Source of the DNA: a bacterium
GTDB taxonomy: Bacteria > UBA6262 > WVXT01
DNA length: 32,848 bases
Assembly: GCA_035530055.1 (NCBI GenBank)
Contig: DATKVN010000028.1
Span: 1 to 32,848 of the forward strand
Direction: 5' to 3'
Made by a program: the position numbers and the translations under genes. The first letter of the stretch is position 1. Every line of letters begins with the position of its first letter. Positions 24,656 to 31,516 of this stretch are shown here, piece after piece. Below the pieces are notes generated by a model. It did no database searches. It had not been told where the DNA came from and saw nothing but the letters and a program-made list of their open reading frames with translations.

Positions 24656-25447
24656 TTGTTGAGATACGTAGGTAAGGGAATTTTAGATGCAACCAGTGGC
24701 TTGGGTCGGATAACAGGATTATTCCGCCAGATAATCTACTGGACTGGTCGTCGCCCGCTGAGGAGTAAGGACATTGTAAGTCAGATGATGGAGATTGGAG
24801 TAAGGTCGTTTCCAGTAATTGGACTTACTGCTCTGTTTACGGGTATGGTTTTAGCTTTACAGACTGGCTATGCTTTCAGCAATTTTTTTGGTGAGCCTGT
24901 GTATGTGGGAATGGCTGTTGGATTTTCTATGGTTAAGGAATTGGGTCCAGTTATGTGCTCTGTGGTTTTAGCTGGTAGAGTTGGTGCAGCGATAGCGGCT
25001 GAGATTGGGACAATGAAGGTTACAGAGCAGATAGATGCTCTGTATACTCTGGGCACAAATCCTGTAAAGTATTTAGCAGTCCCCAAGTTTTTGGCCTGTC
25101 TGATTATAGTTCCCATCCTTACCCTGTTAGCAGATATTATTGGTGTTTTAGGCGGACTCTTGGTTAGCGTCTATTCGTTTAATATTCCAGCAGCCGTTTA
25201 TCGAGATGAGATTCTGAATTTTATGCGGATTGATGATGTGTACCATGGTCTAATAAAATCTCTCTTTTTTGCCGTAATAATTATTATGGTCTGTTGTTAT
25301 AAGGGATTCACCTGCGAAGGTGGAGCGCAAGGTGTGGGGAGAGCAACTACTTCGGCGGTAGTAACTTCTTTGGTCTTGATTTTAATTTCAGACTACTTCT
25401 TGACGGCCTTTCTGGTCTCCATTGGAATTGGTGCCACCCATTTTTAA
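24656..25447 (+). CDS. mlaE: MlaE-family ABC transporter permease
   Basis: 263-residue permease of the retrograde/anterograde phospholipid (Mla) or related MCE transporter at the inner membrane. Five or so hydrophobic segments; the MlaE signature is clear: MVKELGPVM (92-100), the LAGRVGAAIAAEIGTMK stretch (105-121) and TEQIDALYTLGTNP (123-136). Start is TTG 24656, supported by GGAG (24646-24649) 6 bases upstream and by full alignment of the N-terminal amphipathic helix (GLFRQIIYW). It follows the SurA-like gene by 26 bases and precedes mlaF across a GGAGTCC element. Confidence 0.93.
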   Translation: MLRYVGKGILDATSGLGRITGLFRQIIYWTGRRPLRSKDIVSQMMEIGVRSFPVIGLTALFTGMVLALQTGYAFSNFFGEPVYVGMAVGFSMVKELGPVMCSVVLAGRVGAAIAAEIGTMKVTEQIDALYTLGTNPVKYLAVPKFLACLIIVPILTLLADIIGVLGGLLVSVYSFNIPAAVYRDEILNFMRIDDVYHGLIKSLFFAVIIIMVCCYKGFTCEGGAQGVGRATTSAVVTSLVLILISDYFLTAFLVSIGIGATHF

Positions 25448-25462
25448 AATGTAGAAAGGTCT

Positions 25463-25543
25463 GGAGTCCGCCCGAAAGGGCGGTATGTAATTTCCTTGCT
25501 TTCGCAAGGACTCCATGTTTTTGGAGTCCGCCCGAAAGGGCGG
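25463..25543. repeat. GGAGTCC-type composite palindrome plus an extra left half
   Basis: Complete element 25463-25514: arm GGAGTCC, hairpin CCGCCC / GAAA / GGGCGG (to 25483), hairpin CCTTGC / TTTC / GCAAGG (25494-25509), closing GGACTCC (25508-25514). A second left half (25523-25543) is an exact 21-base copy of the first and stops 12 bases before the mlaF ATG. The loops GAAA and TTTC are complementary. It separates mlaE from mlaF within what must be one operon, so it does not obviously end transcription. Confidence 0.88.
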
Positions 25544-25555
25544 ATGAGTTGAAAT

Positions 25556-26311
25556 ATGATAAGGATTAACAATATCCATAAGAGCTTTTTAGGGAATAGA
25601 GTTCTACGGGGAGTGAACCTGGAAATAAAAGAAGGAGAGACAATTACCATAATAGGTGGGAGTGGCTGTGGGAAGAGCGTCCTTTTAAAACATATTGTGG
25701 GGCTCATGAAGCCAGAAGTTGGTGAAATCGAAATAGATGGTCAAGAAATCACCAGGTTGGGAATGGAGGAATTGGCTGAGGTTCAAAAGAAATTCGGTAT
25801 GCTCTTTCAGGGAGCTGCTCTATTCGATTCTTTAACAGTAGGAGAAAACATATCTTTTGGTTTGCGTATGTTAACCGATTTGGATGAGAAAGAGATAAAA
25901 AGGAGAGTTTCCGAAAAGCTTCCTCTGGTCGGCATGGAAGGGATTGAACAGCTAATGCCTGCTGAACTTTCTGGAGGAATGAAGAAGAGAGTGGCGCTTG
26001 CCCGGGCAATTGCTATGAATCCCAAGTATATTCTTTACGATGAACCCTCAACTGGCCTTGACCCAATTATGGCCGATGTAATTAATAATTTAATCTTAAA
26101 TTTACAAGAGAAACTAAACATAACTTCTATTGTTGTCACTCACGATATGGTTACTGCCTACAAGGTTTCCGATCGGATTGCCATGCTTTACCAGGGCCGG
26201 ATAGAAGAGATAGGAACGCCGGAAGAAATAAAAGAGACGAAAAATCCTGTGGTGAGACAGTTTATTACTGGCTCAAGTGAGGGGCCTATAAAGATGAAGT
26301 TAAAGGAGTAG
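25556..26311 (+). CDS. mlaF: MlaF-family ABC transporter ATP-binding protein
   Basis: 251-residue ATPase that drives the MlaE permease. Motifs in order: Walker A GGSGCGKS (34-41), Q-loop in MLFQGAALFDSLTV, signature LSGGMKKRVALARA, Walker B YILYDEPSTGLDP, and the switch His in VVTHDM. The MKKRVALARA form of the signature is characteristic of the MlaF group. The ATG lacks a clear Shine-Dalgarno site and lies 12 bases after a repeated hairpin, so translation may rely on a structured leader. It ends four bases before the mlaD ATG. Confidence 0.95.
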   Translation: MIRINNIHKSFLGNRVLRGVNLEIKEGETITIIGGSGCGKSVLLKHIVGLMKPEVGEIEIDGQEITRLGMEELAEVQKKFGMLFQGAALFDSLTVGENISFGLRMLTDLDEKEIKRRVSEKLPLVGMEGIEQLMPAELSGGMKKRVALARAIAMNPKYILYDEPSTGLDPIMADVINNLILNLQEKLNITSIVVTHDMVTAYKVSDRIAMLYQGRIEEIGTPEEIKETKNPVVRQFITGSSEGPIKMKLKE

Positions 26312-26315
26312 ATTG

Positions 26316-27581
26316 ATGTTAACTCAGGAGACAAAAGTAGGGCTTTTTGTTCTGTGTGGTCTTGTAGCTTTGGTAATAGTGACTGTTCTTCTTGGCGATA
26401 TCCATTTGGGAAAGCGGTATAAAATAAAAATCATTTTCAACGATGTTAGTGGGCTTCCGGAAAAAGCCCAGGTAAGAAGAGCAGGAGTGGTCGTAGGAAA
26501 AGTTACAGATATCAGACTGGTTGGGGATAAAGCTCAAGTGGCTGCTTTCATAAAAAAGGATGTGAGAATCCATAAGGACGCACGGGCGAGGATTGTCTCT
26601 TTCGGGATTGTGGGCACGAAGTATCTGGAAATTACTTCTGGTTCAGAAGAAGAGCCACTCCTCGAGGACGGGGATACTATTATAGGTATTGACCCTGTTA
26701 GTATTGAGAGGGCTGTGGAAAAAGTCTTACTTGGCGTGGGAGGTCTGGTGGAGGAGATAAAAGGGGTTGGTAAAGAAGAGGAATTGGGCAAGTCTCTGAG
26801 AGTATTTTTGGATAATATTGGAGAGGTCACCCGGAAATTGAATAGAGCTCTGGGCACTGAAGGACAGGAGTTAGAGGAGACAATTAAGAATCTTAACCAA
26901 CTCTCAGCTAATATAAGGGAAATAACCGATAGTTTAAATCAGAAAAGTATCATCAGTTCCCTGCAAAAGCTTGACAGAAGCCTGGATGAAATCGCCGAAG
27001 TTGCAGAAAAGCTCAATAAAGGGGAAGGAGCAATGGGAAGGCTTTTGACTGATGAAAAGATGGGCGAACAAATTGAAGAAATGGTAGAAAGTCTCCAGGA
27101 GAGTTCTGAACAGGCTAAGAAGATTTTGCAGAGGACATCTGGTTTGAGAACGGCATGGGAATACCAGTTAAATTATAATGTAAATGAGGAGAAACTCAGA
27201 AGTGACTTTGGTCTTTCCTTGATTCCTGGCAAGGAAAGGTTTTACTACTTTTCAGTAAACAATATTGGAGAAAGTAACAGAGACACCGATTCGGGTGAAC
27301 AGAAAATAAATAGTATAACTGTGAAGGTAGGAAAAAATTTAGGACTGTTCTCTCTATATGGCGGGGTTATTCGCTCCAGTGGTGGTTTTGGTGGAGCTTT
27401 CTGGCCAATTAAAGACAGAATAGAAATTGATGCAGAAGTTTTCCGCTTTTCCAGAGAAAGAGCCTGGCTCAATGCCGGAACGAGGTTCAGGATAAACGAT
27501 TGGTGCTATCTTAGAATAAATGGTGAGGATATATTGAATCAGGGCACGGTCAATAGCAGTATAGGTGTTGTTTTAAAGTGA
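26316..27581 (+). CDS. mlaD: MlaD/MCE-domain protein with long C-terminal extension
   Basis: 421 residues. One membrane helix (~8-27) is followed by a single MCE domain (~36-117: FNDVSGLPEKAQVRRAGVVVG and the LEDGDTIIG end), the substrate-binding part of the transporter. A long helical/coiled-coil region (~125-270) contains heptad-like LNQLSANIREITDSLNQ and RSLDEIAEVAEKLNK. The last ~145 residues (from about 278) alternate polar and aromatic residues (YYFSVNNIGE, GLFSLYGGVIRSSGGFGGAFW, INDWCYLRINGED, SSIGVVLK) and look like a beta barrel or beta-rich sheet. ATG 26316 is 7 bases from GGAG (26305-26308); the TTG at 26313 is less likely. The usual Escherichia coli MlaD is only ~180 residues. Confidence 0.9.
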   Translation: MLTQETKVGLFVLCGLVALVIVTVLLGDIHLGKRYKIKIIFNDVSGLPEKAQVRRAGVVVGKVTDIRLVGDKAQVAAFIKKDVRIHKDARARIVSFGIVGTKYLEITSGSEEEPLLEDGDTIIGIDPVSIERAVEKVLLGVGGLVEEIKGVGKEEELGKSLRVFLDNIGEVTRKLNRALGTEGQELEETIKNLNQLSANIREITDSLNQKSIISSLQKLDRSLDEIAEVAEKLNKGEGAMGRLLTDEKMGEQIEEMVESLQESSEQAKKILQRTSGLRTAWEYQLNYNVNEEKLRSDFGLSLIPGKERFYYFSVNNIGESNRDTDSGEQKINSITVKVGKNLGLFSLYGGVIRSSGGFGGAFWPIKDRIEIDAEVFRFSRERAWLNAGTRFRINDWCYLRINGEDILNQGTVNSSIGVVLK

Positions 27582-27588
27582 GGTAACA

Positions 27589-28956
27589 TTGGCAAAAGTA
27601 AAGACGGCCTTTATTTGTCAGGAATGCGGATATCAGTCCGCCCGCTGGCTGGGCAAGTGTCCTACTTGTGGGAAGTGGAACAGTTTAGTTGAAGAGAGAT
27701 TAGATATAGATATTAGCTTGAGGGAAGAACGCACCCTTTCCACAGCAAAGCCGAGTCCAATCAGTTCTATCAAACCTCAGCCTGAGGAGAGGTTTCTCAC
27801 AGGAATATCAGAGTTCGATCATGTTTTAGGTGGAGGAGTTGTGGCTGGCTCGCTTGTCCTGTTAGCTGGTTCTCCTGGTATCGGCAAATCGACTCTGCTT
27901 TTACAGGTGGCGGGAAGTCTGGCAGTTTCCGGAAAAAAATGCTTATACATCTCTGGAGAGGAGTCTTTGGAACAGATAAAGTTGCGAGCTGACAGGTTGA
28001 GGATAGATTCTCCGGAATTGATAATATTCTCTGAGACAAATATTAAAGAGATAATTAACCAGATTAAAGAGATTAAACCGAAATTTGTAATTATCGATTC
28101 AATTCAAACGGTTTACCATGATGGTTTTAGTGGTTCACCAGGAAGTGTGGGCCAGGTTAAACAGTGCACTGATGAACTCTTTTATTTAGCCAAGTCCAAA
28201 AGGATTCCCGTATTCATTTCGGGACAGATTACTAAAGAGGGAGCAATTGCCGGCCCAAAAGTTTTAGAGCATATTGTGGATACAGTTCTTTATTTTGAAG
28301 GGTCTAAGGATCACTTATATAGGATTTTGAGGGTGGAGAAAAATCGGTATGGTACTACCTCGGAAATTAGCATCTTTGAGATGAAAAGCGATGGATTGCA
28401 ACAGGTATTAAATCCCTCACAGATTTTTCTGGAGGGACGCATTCCCACTGCGGGGACAGTTGTCGTAGCACCTTTAGAGGGAACTAGACCCCTTTTAGTT
28501 GAACTACAGGCTTTAGTCACAAGAGCAAATTTTAACCTACCCAGGCGACAAGCCAGTGGTTTAGACTACAATAGGATACTTCTCTTGGTAGCGGTACTGG
28601 AGAAAAATTTTAATCTCCATCTGGAAAATTGTGATATCTTCTTGAATATCGCCGGAGGCGTGAAAATTTACGAACCTGCCTGTGACCTGGGCGTTATAGC
28701 GGCTATCTATTCAGGAGTGAAGAATAGACCTATTGGTGAGGAGGTAATGGTTATTGGTGAAGTTGGTTTGGTAGGTGAGGTGCGGGGAGTGACTTTTGTT
28801 GAAAAAAGGGTAAGCGAGGCGGAAAAGTTAGGCTTCAAAACCTGCATACTACCCAGTAATAACCTGAAAGAATTCCACGAGAAGAGAAAAATAGATTTAA
28901 TTGGTGTGTCTACAGTTAATGAGGCTATTGAAAAACTGCATCTCGGGCGGGCTTGA
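27589..28956 (+). CDS. radA: DNA repair protein RadA (Sms)
   Basis: 455-residue branch-migration helicase of homologous recombination. N-terminal C4 zinc finger (Cys10, 13, 24, 27), RecA-like core with Walker A GSPGIGKST (94-102) and Walker B KFVIIDS (165-171), the RadA-specific motif as KNRYG (251-255; KNRFG in the type proteins), and a C-terminal Lon-protease-like domain without the catalytic Ser/Lys pair (GGVKIYEPACDLGVIAAI). Start is TTG 27589: the zinc finger requires it, and GAGGT overlapping the mlaD stop is a plausible ribosome-binding site. The tight spacing suggests it is read with the mla genes although the functions differ. Confidence 0.95.
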   Translation: MAKVKTAFICQECGYQSARWLGKCPTCGKWNSLVEERLDIDISLREERTLSTAKPSPISSIKPQPEERFLTGISEFDHVLGGGVVAGSLVLLAGSPGIGKSTLLLQVAGSLAVSGKKCLYISGEESLEQIKLRADRLRIDSPELIIFSETNIKEIINQIKEIKPKFVIIDSIQTVYHDGFSGSPGSVGQVKQCTDELFYLAKSKRIPVFISGQITKEGAIAGPKVLEHIVDTVLYFEGSKDHLYRILRVEKNRYGTTSEISIFEMKSDGLQQVLNPSQIFLEGRIPTAGTVVVAPLEGTRPLLVELQALVTRANFNLPRRQASGLDYNRILLLVAVLEKNFNLHLENCDIFLNIAGGVKIYEPACDLGVIAAIYSGVKNRPIGEEVMVIGEVGLVGEVRGVTFVEKRVSEAEKLGFKTCILPSNNLKEFHEKRKIDLIGVSTVNEAIEKLHLGRA

Positions 28957-28982
28957 GGGTCTTTTTGGCAATCCCTAACCCT

Positions 28983-28999
28983 CTCTCCCAAGGGGAGAG
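28983..28999. repeat. CTCTCCC / GGGAGAG palindrome
   Basis: CTCTCCC (28983-28989), AAG, GGGAGAG (28993-28999), preceded by CCCTAACC. It is 27 bases after the radA stop. This G/C-rich hairpin type is, to my knowledge, widespread between bacterial genes; it resembles the outer arms at 1074 and 1237. Confidence 0.65.
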
Positions 29000-29006
29000 G
29001 AGGGAA

Positions 29007-29030
29007 AAAAGGTGCCTGTCACCTTTTCTT
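29007..29030 (+). terminator. Terminator-like GGTGCCTGTCACC palindrome after radA
   Basis: AAAAGGTG and CACCTTTT (29007-29026) are inverted copies around CCTGT, followed by CTTT. The T-rich tail and position 50 bases past radA make it a plausible rho-independent terminator, but the stem is short. It is a member of the same palindrome group as 17813-17835, where an identical type lies inside an operon, so termination is not certain. Confidence 0.45.
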
Positions 29031-29033
29031 TGA

Positions 29034-29057
29034 GGTAGTCGACGGCTTTAGCCGGCG
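29034..29057. repeat. GGTAGTC half-unit with TTTA loop
   Basis: Arm GGTAGTC (29034-29040), stem ACGGC pairing with GCCGG/GCCG around loop TTTA (29047-29050), extended by CG/CG across one A-G mismatch. Same arm and loop as the left halves at 1129 and 2961, but with an unrelated stem sequence, and with no right half nearby. Confidence 0.7.
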
Positions 29058-29113
29058 TATGGAGAGTAGAATATTTAATTATAGAGAAGCAAAAGACGAG
29101 GAGGTGAAAATTA

Positions 29114-30097
29114 TTGTTTATCTGGATTGTTCGCTTATTAGTTATTATTGCTGGGCCAATCATTGGTTATTTTCAGATTTCTCCAGGGGCTAAGGGTATT
29201 CTAATCGGAACGGGTGCTGCAATTTTGATTATCCTTGTAGAGATACTTATTGAAAAAGTTGCCCTGGATACAATGGTAGCTGGTGGTATTGGAATAATCC
29301 TGGGATTAATTGCTGCCAAACTCATTGACTATTCGGTAGCATTGATGGGGAATCCATCTGTGGATACATTCTTTAAATCGTATTCTCTGTTAACAAAAGT
29401 TGTGCTTGCTTATATCGGAATGCTCCTGGCTATTAAAAAGAAAGAGGAATTAGAACTTCTGGATAAGAACATCACCCTTTCCAGTAAGCGAAAAGGTGGT
29501 GCGATGATGAAGGTCATCGACACCAGCGCCTTAATTGATGGTAGGATTATTGATATCTGCGAGACCAAATTTTTAGAAGGAACTCTGGTAATCCCCAATT
29601 TCGTTTTGAAAGAACTGCAAGAAATTTCTGATTCACCAGACTCTTCAAAGAGAAACCTGGGTAGGAGGGGACTCGACGTTTTAAAGAGACTCCAGGAGAC
29701 TAAACAGGTCACAGTAAAGATTTTTGAGAAAGATTATCCTAAAATTGAAGAAGTAGATGCAAAGATAATAAAATTGGCTGATGAATTGGATGCCAGGATT
29801 ATGACTGCCGACTTCAACTTAAACAAAGTTGCAGCGGTGCAGGGAATTGCTGTTTTGAATGTCAACGAACTGTCCAACGCAATTAAACCGCCAGTTCTGC
29901 CTGGCGAGGCAATGAAGGTCTTCGTTTTAAAAGAGGGAAAAGAGCCTAAACAGGGAGTGGCTTATCTTGATGATGGAACGATGGTGGTAATTGAAGATGG
30001 AAGGAGATATATCGGCAGAAAAGTTGACGTAATGGTAAACAGCATTTTACAAACTGCCGCCGGACGGATGATATTTGCCCGCCTTGTGGAAGAATGA
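29114..30097 (+). CDS. Membrane-anchored PIN and TRAM domain protein (YacL-like)
   Basis: 327 residues. Four hydrophobic segments (about 4-22, 28-46, 54-75, 92-107) are followed by a PIN nuclease-like domain (~131-255): VIDTSALIDGRI with Asp136 and Asp142, the LVIPNFVLKELQ segment with the second acidic site, and ARIMTADFNLNKVA with the third. A TRAM domain ends the protein (~258-327). This is the architecture of Bacillus YacL and homologues; a nucleic-acid-directed role is inferred for the family but not settled. The TTG start 29114 is backed by a very strong GGAGGTGA (29100-29107). It is 31 bases upstream of ispD, a neighbourhood common in many bacteria. Confidence 0.9.
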   Translation: MFIWIVRLLVIIAGPIIGYFQISPGAKGILIGTGAAILIILVEILIEKVALDTMVAGGIGIILGLIAAKLIDYSVALMGNPSVDTFFKSYSLLTKVVLAYIGMLLAIKKKEELELLDKNITLSSKRKGGAMMKVIDTSALIDGRIIDICETKFLEGTLVIPNFVLKELQEISDSPDSSKRNLGRRGLDVLKRLQETKQVTVKIFEKDYPKIEEVDAKIIKLADELDARIMTADFNLNKVAAVQGIAVLNVNELSNAIKPPVLPGEAMKVFVLKEGKEPKQGVAYLDDGTMVVIEDGRRYIGRKVDVMVNSILQTAAGRMIFARLVEE

Positions 30098-30127
30098 ACA
30101 GACGATTTATGAGAGGAGAGGTAACCT

Positions 30128-30820
30128 TTGAAAGTAGTAGCAATTATTGTTGCTGCTGGCAGTGGAAAAAGGATGGGACGTTCAACAAAGAAACAGTTCC
30201 TCTCTATCGGCTCTAAACCAATTCTGGCATATACTCTCGATGTATTTGACTCAATAAATAGAGTTGACAGGATAATTTTGGTTATCCCCAGAGGTTGGAA
30301 AAGGTATTGTCAGAAGGAAATTATAGAGAAGTACGGATATAAGAAAGAGATAGAGTTGACTAGTGGAGGAGCGCGGCGACAGGACTCGGTGGCTTGTGGA
30401 CTTGCTCTTGTGTCTTCGGATTATGAGATAGTAATTATTCATGATGGAGTGAGGCCGTTTGTCACCAGAAGGATGATAATTGAATCTATTGCCAAAGCAA
30501 GGAAATTTGGAGCCTGCGTTGTCGCCGTTCCTGTGAGTGATACTGTCAAAATGGCAAACAGTAGAGGCGTTATAGAAAGAACGCTTCCTCGTGAATGTCT
30601 CTGGAGAGTTCAGACTCCACAAACGTTCCGGCTCAGTTTGATTAAGAAAGCTTATGCTAAAGCCCTGAAAGACAGATTTTATGGCACTGACGATGCTCAG
30701 TTGGTGGAAAGAATGAATAAACCAGTAAAAGTTATCTCCGGTGACTACCGTAACATAAAAATTACCACTAAAGAAGACCTGATCCTTGCTGAAAGGATAT
30801 TATCAAAAAAGCCATTCTAG
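30128..30820 (+). CDS. ispD: 2-C-methyl-D-erythritol 4-phosphate cytidylyltransferase
   Basis: Third step of the non-mevalonate isoprenoid pathway: couples MEP and CTP to CDP-ME. 230 residues. Visible: IIVAAGSGKRMG (6-17) nucleotide loop, Lys22 in TKKQF, GGARRQDSVACGL, HDGVRPFV, the VPVSDTVKMA region, RVQTPQTFR, a TDDAQLVER segment and GDYRNIKITTKEDL near the end, all standard for IspD. Start is TTG 30128 with GGAGAGGT about 5 bases upstream. It is separated from ispF by a nested pair of palindromic elements. Confidence 0.95.
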   Translation: MKVVAIIVAAGSGKRMGRSTKKQFLSIGSKPILAYTLDVFDSINRVDRIILVIPRGWKRYCQKEIIEKYGYKKEIELTSGGARRQDSVACGLALVSSDYEIVIIHDGVRPFVTRRMIIESIAKARKFGACVVAVPVSDTVKMANSRGVIERTLPRECLWRVQTPQTFRLSLIKKAYAKALKDRFYGTDDAQLVERMNKPVKVISGDYRNIKITTKEDLILAERILSKKPF

Positions 30821-30827
30821 CCTTTGT

Positions 30828-31006
30828 GTAGCCGCAGAGCGAAGCTCTGCTTTGATTTAGGGGCTTGTCCCCGTCCTGTTTTTGGTAGTGTAGGGCTTTA
30901 TGCCCGTAATCTTTTTTGTAGTGTAGGGGCTTGTCCCCGTAAGTTTACGCCCATAAAGGGTACACTACGGATAGACAAAAATTACGCCCATAAAGGGCTA
31001 CACTAC
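30828..31006. repeat. Nested GTAGTGTA-type elements between ispD and ispF
   Basis: In order: a GTAGCC-led hairpin GCAGAGC / GAA / GCTCTGC (30834-30850, same as 13214-13230); GGGG / CTTGT / CCCC (30860-30872); left half L1 (30885-30909); left half L2 (30918-30942) whose stem is GGGG/CCCC with loop CTTGT; right half R1 (30945-30968, one base shorter than the standard right half); right half R2 (30982-31006). L2-R1 form an inner element inside L1-R2. A 62-codon open frame through here is repeat translation, not a gene. Confidence 0.88.
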
Positions 31007-31033
31007 CCGTAAATTTTTGGGAAGGGAATCATT

Positions 31034-31507
31034 ATGAAAGTAGGTATTGGCTACGACATCCATCGGCTGGTTACAGGGAGAAAATTAGTATTGGGGGGTG
31101 TAGAAATACCTTTTGAGAAGGGGCTGTCTGGCCACTCTGATGCAGACGTTTTAGCCCATTCCATCTGTGATGCAATTCTTGGCGCATTAGGAAAGGGCGA
31201 TATAGGCCTTCATTTTCCGGATACTGACCCAAAGTATAAAGATATCTCATCTCTGATTCTTTTGGGAAAAGTTTCTGAAATTATGACTGAAGCAAATTTT
31301 CAGGTAAATAATCTCGATTCGATAATTATAGCTCAGAGTCCCCGCCTTTCGCCCTATATTGAAGAAATGAAAAAGAATGTTAGCGGAGTTCTAAACAGTA
31401 GTCGAGAAGTAATAAATATTAAAGCCACAACCAATGAAGGATTGGGATTGATTGGTCAGGGCGAAGGAATAGCTGCTTATACTATAGTTTCACTCACAGA
31501 GCTTTAA
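31034..31507 (+). CDS. ispF: 2-C-methyl-D-erythritol 2,4-cyclodiphosphate synthase
   Basis: Fifth step of the MEP pathway; forms the cyclodiphosphate with CMP release. 157 residues, the usual length. Zinc ligands Asp8, His10 (GYDIHRL) and His42 (SGHSDADVLAH) fall at the canonical positions; the C-terminal ATTNEGLGLIGQGEGIAA motif is intact. ATG follows GAAGGGAA. It is followed by cysS with the Shine-Dalgarno of cysS overlapping its stop. IspD, IspF and CysS side by side is a known arrangement. Confidence 0.96.
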   Translation: MKVGIGYDIHRLVTGRKLVLGGVEIPFEKGLSGHSDADVLAHSICDAILGALGKGDIGLHFPDTDPKYKDISSLILLGKVSEIMTEANFQVNNLDSIIIAQSPRLSPYIEEMKKNVSGVLNSSREVINIKATTNEGLGLIGQGEGIAAYTIVSLTEL

Positions 31508-31516
31508 AGGAAGATT

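Noticed and set aside
30824-31012. 62-codon open frame between ispD and ispF
   Set aside because: It is translation of the nested palindromic repeats (Cys/Pro-rich, internally repetitive); no ribosome-binding site or homologue is suggested.
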